Below are positions 60,479 through 64,000 of a stretch of 64,000 nucleotides of DNA, piece by piece. Under the pieces are notes generated by a model. It saw nothing but the letters and a program-made list of their open reading frames with translations. It searched no databases and was not told the origin of the DNA. Source of the DNA: Neobacillus citreus (GTDB lineage: Bacteria > Bacillota > Bacilli > Bacillales > Cytobacillaceae); assembly GCF_018343545.2 (NCBI RefSeq), contig NZ_JAGYPE020000002.1:127360-191359 (forward strand), read 5' to 3'. Position 1 is the stretch's first letter. Every line of letters starts with the position of its first letter. The translations under genes and the position numbers were made by a program.

Positions 60479-61235
60479 CAGAACCGTGGATGAAAAATAT
60501 AATGAAGCGATTCAATCGTTAAAAAAAATCAATAGCCTTCTTTTTTATGATGAATTAAAGACACTATTAAAAGACCGGGAACAAACGATTGCCGAATTGA
60601 ATGGGGAAGTTTTTGAGTCTGTTGAAAATTTGCGACAGTCACTTAGTCAGTTTCCTCTGAATATCAGCGAGCAGCTCAAGGAAGACATCATCGCACCCCA
60701 GTCGGAATTGTTTGACAGCAAGATTCACCATTTTAATGAAACGTTAACCCTATTGGAAAAAAAGATTGCCATGTGGCATCAGCAATATCAAGAATATTTA
60801 TCGAAGACGGAACAGCTGCTAGAGGATTTAAAAGAACGGCAGCGCAATGATTATAAGTTCATGGAGATGCAAACCGAAAAGGTCCTAGAGGCCATTCGGT
60901 CATCTCAGGAGCAAATTGGTGTTCTATTCACCCAGGGAATTACTGACCAGGCCTCCATCACGAATATAAAATATGAAGCAATGAGTGAAAGATTATCGGA
61001 TCTTTCTAAGAATCTTCACCATGTTGAGGCCAGCCTGATGGCTGAGGTGGAGCAATTGAACCTAAAGCAGCTGCAGGACCAAAGGGATTTCCAGGAGCTA
61101 TGGGAAGAAAAATGGAAACTGAATGCAGATGCCACTGCGAAGAAGGAACAGCTATTTAAAAAATGGCTGATTGGGCTGGCTGTAGGGCAGGGAGTTTCGA
61201 TTCTATTAGTGTTGGTGGTACTGTTTTTTAAGTAA
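60465..61235 (+). CDS. tail-anchored coiled-coil protein
   Basis: 256-residue protein with heptad-rich helices through most of its length and one C-terminal hydrophobic helix (WLIGLAVGQGVSILLVLVVLFFK) followed by the stop. This is a tail-anchored design with the coiled coil in the cytoplasm. It overlaps the preceding coiled-coil gene by 14 bases. ATG 60465 is preferred over TTG 60459. Function unknown. Confidence 0.72.
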   Translation: MSTSNRTVDEKYNEAIQSLKKINSLLFYDELKTLLKDREQTIAELNGEVFESVENLRQSLSQFPLNISEQLKEDIIAPQSELFDSKIHHFNETLTLLEKKIAMWHQQYQEYLSKTEQLLEDLKERQRNDYKFMEMQTEKVLEAIRSSQEQIGVLFTQGITDQASITNIKYEAMSERLSDLSKNLHHVEASLMAEVEQLNLKQLQDQRDFQELWEEKWKLNADATAKKEQLFKKWLIGLAVGQGVSILLVLVVLFFK

Positions 61236-61288
61236 AAGATGGATTTTCCTTTTATTGGATGGGTGGGGCGCTGCTATGCAAGTGGTTC

Positions 61289-61600
61289 ATAACGCCCGGG
61301 CGAGTGGAATAAACGGTATTCCGGTCGTTATAAAGGGTCTATAACGCCCGAGGGAGCGGAGGAAATCGAGACTCGGTCGTTATGAAAGTTTTATAACGCC
61401 CAGGTGATTGGAAGAAACGGTGTCTCGGTCGTTATGAAAGGGTTATAACGACCCAGCAAGCAGAGGAAACCGAGACTCGGTCGTTATGAAAAGGATCATA
61501 ACGACCGAACAAGAGGAAGAAACCGTGTTTCGGTTGTTATAAAGGGCTCATAACGCCCAAGCGAGAAGAAAAGTCCGAGTCCCGGTCGTTATGAAAACCC
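61289..61600. repeat. 52-bp palindromic repeat array (6 units)
   Basis: ATAACG starts at 61289, 61341, 61393, 61445, 61498 and 61550, a step of 52 or 53 bases. Each unit reads ATAACG(C/A)CC, about 14 variable purine-rich bases, then a GAxTCGGTCGTTAT block. The two ends are inverted repeats of each other (ATAACGACC and GGTCGTTAT), so each unit and each junction can form a hairpin. It fills the 372-base gap between the coiled-coil pair and the convergent GNAT gene. No gene is seen inside. Confidence 0.85.
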
Positions 61601-61607
61601 AATCTGC

Positions 61608-62018
61608 TTAACGTTGTCGTGCAATTATATATCCGTTATCTATTTTCTTAAACCCAATGCGGGGATAATATTCCATCGCAATCGGAGAGGCGAGCAATAT
61701 AAGCGTCACTTCATCTCCAATTTGCTCTTGCAGCAATCTCACCAGCTCCTTGCCGATCCCCATTTTTTGATAGGTCTTGTCTACAGCTAAATCCGATAAA
61801 TAGCAGCAATAGCTATAATCAGTAATAGCTCTGGCTACTCCAGCAAGTTTTTCACCAACCCAAGCCGTAATTGTAATATCAGCATGATCAAGCATCCGCT
61901 GCAGCCGAGGTAAATCGTCAACAGGCCGCTTAATGCCGGATGCTTTAAAAACTGTAGAAAGCTCTTCTGCACTGATTGAAACATTGATTTTGTACGTTAA
62001 TTGTAAAGAATCATTCAT
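61608..62018 (-). CDS. GNAT family N-acetyltransferase
   Basis: 136-residue GNAT protein with the acetyl-CoA loop YQKMGIGKELVRLLQEQ near residue 75 and the beta strand CCYLSDLAVDKT before it. GGAGG seven bases upstream selects the ATG at 62018, not the earlier ATG at 62093. Substrate unknown. Confidence 0.85.
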   Translation of the reverse strand: MNDSLQLTYKINVSISAEELSTVFKASGIKRPVDDLPRLQRMLDHADITITAWVGEKLAGVARAITDYSYCCYLSDLAVDKTYQKMGIGKELVRLLQEQIGDEVTLILLASPIAMEYYPRIGFKKIDNGYIIARQR

Positions 62019-62119
62019 TTTTCCATCCTCCAATTTGTTAAGATGAACTAATTGTAATGGATGGATGGCTCCCCAAAAAGTACCAGAACGCAAGGTTTTA
62101 ATGGTGCCAGTTATCGAAA

Positions 62120-62485
62120 TTATGAAACATCTTCATACTGCCAACCCAAATCATACACCCTAAAGTTTGACCCATAATAATTATTTCCGTCAAATAGTCT
62201 AATCTCGTCAATCATAGGGTTGTTAAACTTAATAACCAATCTATGTGTGCTCTCAAAAACAATATGATTTAATTGTTCTTCTAGCAATCTATCTAAATAA
62301 GCCTTCTCGTCCCAATACAATCTCATTCCAATCACGGATTTTAGCCAGTTCTCTTCCACGATATTTGGATTACACGTATGATGATGCGTATTTCCCTGAC
62401 ATACCCACTTACCTGGATTTCCGGGCTTTCTTCTAAATGGTTTCATACAAAAATTACAGTAGATTTTTCCTGCAAAAAATGACAT
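62120..62485 (-). CDS. zinc-ribbon protein related to recombinase zinc beta-ribbon
   Basis: 121-residue protein with a four-ligand zinc site (YCNFCMKPFRRK, WVCQGNTHHHTCNP) like the zinc beta-ribbon of large serine recombinases, followed by a helical half and a beta-rich tail. No recombinase catalytic domain is present. The ATG at 62485 is preferred to GTG 62494. It may be a remnant of a mobile-element integrase or a stand-alone DNA-binding protein. Confidence 0.6.
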   Translation of the reverse strand: MSFFAGKIYCNFCMKPFRRKPGNPGKWVCQGNTHHHTCNPNIVEENWLKSVIGMRLYWDEKAYLDRLLEEQLNHIVFESTHRLVIKFNNPMIDEIRLFDGNNYYGSNFRVYDLGWQYEDVS

Positions 62486-62617
62486 AAGAACCACTTCTTT
62501 CCCTTTTTAAAACTATTATATGAACAAGATTCTAGCGATATTCATTTAATAGTAGAGTTATTTAGTAGTTAAAGTAGTTTTTAGATAAAAAAGGTATTTA
62601 GCTTGATCCGGGTGATG

Positions 62618-62640
62618 CATGGGGACGGTTCTCTTGCCTC
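62618..62640. repeat. GGGGACGGTTCT element, degenerate copy
   Basis: GCATGGGGACGGTTCTCTTG matches the core and flank of the palindromes at 40241 and 50134, but the second arm is largely missing (only a GCCTC remains). Confidence 0.6.
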
Positions 62641-62694
62641 ACTTTTTATGTTAGAACGTGAACCAGTTGATTAATAAGAATCGAAAAAAGGTTA

Positions 62695-62723
62695 TTGACA
62701 AAAAGAAATTTAGGATTTATTAT
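62695..62723 (+). promoter_or_regulatory. sigma-A promoter of the MhqR-like operon
   Basis: TTGACA (62695-62700), a 17-base spacer and TATTAT (62718-62723). The operator follows directly, at the transcription start region. Confidence 0.75.
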
Positions 62724-62741
62724 TATCTCATATTCAAGATA
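62724..62741. promoter_or_regulatory. MhqR-type operator 1 (imperfect)
   Basis: TATCTCATATTCAAGATA is an 18-bp imperfect palindrome with the same outer half-sites as operator 2 at 63221. It sits just after the -10 box of the regulator gene, consistent with autorepression. Confidence 0.6.
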
Positions 62742-62775
62742 ATTTAATTCAAGATTTCAAAAGGAGGTGAAGGAA

Positions 62776-63198
62776 ATGAACAGGAAATGCTCGAATTTGC
62801 CCTTTCTAATATTGATGCAAACATCGAAAGCTATTCATGATCGCATTAAAGATGAAATCGCAAAAAACAATCTTGGTATTACGGAGTTTTCTGTTCTGGA
62901 GGTACTTTATCAAAAAGGGAAACAAACCATTCAACAAATTGGCAATTGCATATTAATCTCGAGTGGTTCGATGACCTATGTAATAGATAAGCTTGAAAAA
63001 AGAGGTCTGTTATGCAGAAATGCCTGTCCGGATGACCGCAGGGTGATTCATGTGACCTTAACGGATGCTGGAAATGGATTAATGGACGAAATCATGCCAA
63101 AATATCATGAGTTCGTGAATTCCATGTTTGATTCGTTAAGTTTGGATGAGGAAGAGACATTGGTCCGGCTTTTAAAAAAAGTAAGAGATAAAGTGTAG
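62776..63198 (+). CDS. MarR family regulator (MhqR-like)
   Basis: 140-residue MarR-type repressor with the winged helix at about residues 50-95 (SSGSMTYVIDKLEKRGLLCR, CPDDRRVIHVTLT). It contains cysteines near both ends of the domain that could be thiol sensors. The ATG at 62776 follows AAGGAGGTGA. The TATCTCGAATCCGAGATA box and the downstream DoxX and dioxygenase genes match the MhqR quinone-response regulon of B. subtilis. Confidence 0.87.
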   Translation: MNRKCSNLPFLILMQTSKAIHDRIKDEIAKNNLGITEFSVLEVLYQKGKQTIQQIGNCILISSGSMTYVIDKLEKRGLLCRNACPDDRRVIHVTLTDAGNGLMDEIMPKYHEFVNSMFDSLSLDEEETLVRLLKKVRDKV

Positions 63199-63220
63199 AT
63201 TTTAAAAATTTTTTATAAAA

Positions 63221-63238
63221 TATCTCGAATCCGAGATA
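63221..63238. promoter_or_regulatory. MhqR-type operator 2
   Basis: TATCTCGAATCCGAGATA is a near-perfect 18-bp palindrome, essentially the MhqR box known from B. subtilis (TATCTCGAATTCGAGATA). It lies 25 bases ahead of the DoxX start. Confidence 0.82.
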
Positions 63239-63262
63239 AAAAACAATTAGGAGGCTTTTAAA

Positions 63263-63661
63263 ATGTTAAATATTGGTTTATTAATTATTCGTTTGGTAAT
63301 TGGTTTATTATTTGTAGGGCATGGTGCGCAAAAATTGTTTGGTTGGTTTGGCGGTTATGGCCCGAAAGGCACAGGTGGATGGTTTGAATCTGTTGGCATT
63401 AAGCCTGGCGTAACCATGGCAATAATTGCAGGCTTGGCAGAGCTAATTGGCGGATTATTGTTTGCTTTAGGATTTTTAACCCCGCTTGCAGGAATTTTGA
63501 TTGCAGGAACGATGGCAATGGCGATTATCAAGGTTCATGCTCCTAATGGATTATGGGCAACAGCCAATGGATATGAATTTAACCTTACTTTGCTGGCTGT
63601 TGCAATTGGTGTAGCTTTAATCGGCCCTGGTCAATATGCATTAGATGCATTTTTGTTCTAA
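63263..63661 (+). CDS. DoxX family protein (MhqP/CatD-like)
   Basis: 132-residue membrane protein with four hydrophobic helices and the DoxX motif RLVIGLLFVGHGAQKLFGWFGG near the N-terminus. MhqP and CatD of B. subtilis are DoxX proteins co-expressed with thiol-dependent or ring-cleaving dioxygenases against quinone and electrophile stress. TAGGAGG precedes the ATG. Confidence 0.88.
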   Translation: MLNIGLLIIRLVIGLLFVGHGAQKLFGWFGGYGPKGTGGWFESVGIKPGVTMAIIAGLAELIGGLLFALGFLTPLAGILIAGTMAMAIIKVHAPNGLWATANGYEFNLTLLAVAIGVALIGPGQYALDAFLF

Positions 63662-63781
63662 AATATCCTGAATTAAAGAATCTTAATTTATAATTAAAAT
63701 GATAAGATTTTAATTAATGGACTAGGAAAAACTAAAGTATCGAATTCATTTAATTATCTCGCGAAAAGGGAGTGTTAAAAA

Positions 63782-64000
63782 ATGAGTAAGAAAACAATGG
63801 GAATACACCATATCACAGCTATTGTCGGGCATCCACAGGAAAATGTAGATTTCTATGCCGGCGTTTTAGGGCTGCGCTTGGTAAAGCAAACCGTGAATTT
63901 TGATGATCCGGGAACTTATCATCTCTATTTCGGAAATGAAGGTGGAAAACCAGGGACCATCATTACCTTCTTTCCTTGGCCAGGTGCTCGTCAAGGAATC
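63782..64000 (+). CDS. ring-cleaving dioxygenase (MhqO/MhqA-like), N-terminal part
   Basis: The first 73 residues before the window end. It begins MSKKTMGIHHITAIVGHPQE and continues with NVDFYAGVLGLRLVKQTVNFDDPGTYHLYF, a vicinal-oxygen-chelate fold of the glyoxalase/extradiol dioxygenase type; H9 or H10 would be an iron ligand. B. subtilis MhqO/MhqE/MhqA enzymes degrade quinone adducts. Truncated by the window edge. Confidence 0.87.
   Translation, partial: MSKKTMGIHHITAIVGHPQENVDFYAGVLGLRLVKQTVNFDDPGTYHLYFGNEGGKPGTIITFFPWPGARQGI

Noticed and set aside
61289..61600. CRISPR interpretation of the 52-bp array
   Set aside because: The conserved parts are short inverted blocks, the fillers resemble each other, and no cas genes are present.

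Overview
The window reads as a chromosomal segment of a low-GC, spore-forming Bacillaceae bacterium. The support is a type B RNase P RNA, AGGAGG-type ribosome binding sites with many TTG and GTG starts, a YjcZ-type small protein, a TPP riboswitch ahead of tenI-thiO-thiS-thiG-thiF, a CcpA cre box, an MhqR-type operator and Bacillus-like regulators. A Neobacillus-like genus is plausible, but the species cannot be named from sequence alone. No rRNA, tRNA, insertion sequence, prophage or CRISPR array was seen.

Layout. Positions 1-155 hold the end of queE. From 514 to 15181 lies a large acyl-CoA catabolic locus: three AMP-forming acyl-CoA ligases, an enoyl-CoA hydratase, an AtuA-like pair, two isovaleryl-type acyl-CoA dehydrogenases, an acyl-CoA carboxylase carboxyltransferase and a MaoC hydratase. 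A divergent sigma-54 enhancer-binding protein faces a textbook -24/-12 promoter. The gene set resembles leucine/isovalerate or acyclic terpenoid degradation. Three arrays of 21-bp tandem repeats sit between these genes.

From 15358 to 30489 is a mixed stretch: an orphan ABC permease pair, a threonine-aldolase-like enzyme, a FrnE/DsbA-like oxidoreductase, a CGCGG-type RiPP-like peptide next to a PrsW-type membrane protease, a SpeD-SpeE fusion, small membrane proteins, an ArsR-DUF2087/MFS pair, a ZIP transporter and several tiny genes. From 30651 to 38009 are larA and a formate module (FocA, formate dehydrogenase, DUF1641, MpsC, FdhD). focA and the dehydrogenase gene have matching leader RNAs that end in terminators. 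From 38119 to 52826 are a cid/lrg-like locus, a class A PBP, a two-component system divergent from envelope genes, a MarR/MFS/thioesterase group, an oxidoreductase and a HisK_N kinase. From 53044 to 57018 is the thiazole operon. The last part has an HD protein, rnpB, small proteins, a coiled-coil gene pair, a 52-bp palindromic repeat array and an MhqR-like quinone-stress operon cut by the window end.

The most striking observation is the FrnE-like gene at 18781-19485 on the minus strand. An in-frame TGA replaces the first cysteine of its CPFC active site. A strong ribosome binding site lies upstream, and a 6-bp hairpin with a TGGAG loop follows at the spacing expected of a bacterial SECIS. This is a strong candidate selenoprotein. 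The other main leads are the RiPP-like peptide beside PrsW, the paired formate-gene leader RNAs, and the 21-bp and 52-bp repeat arrays.
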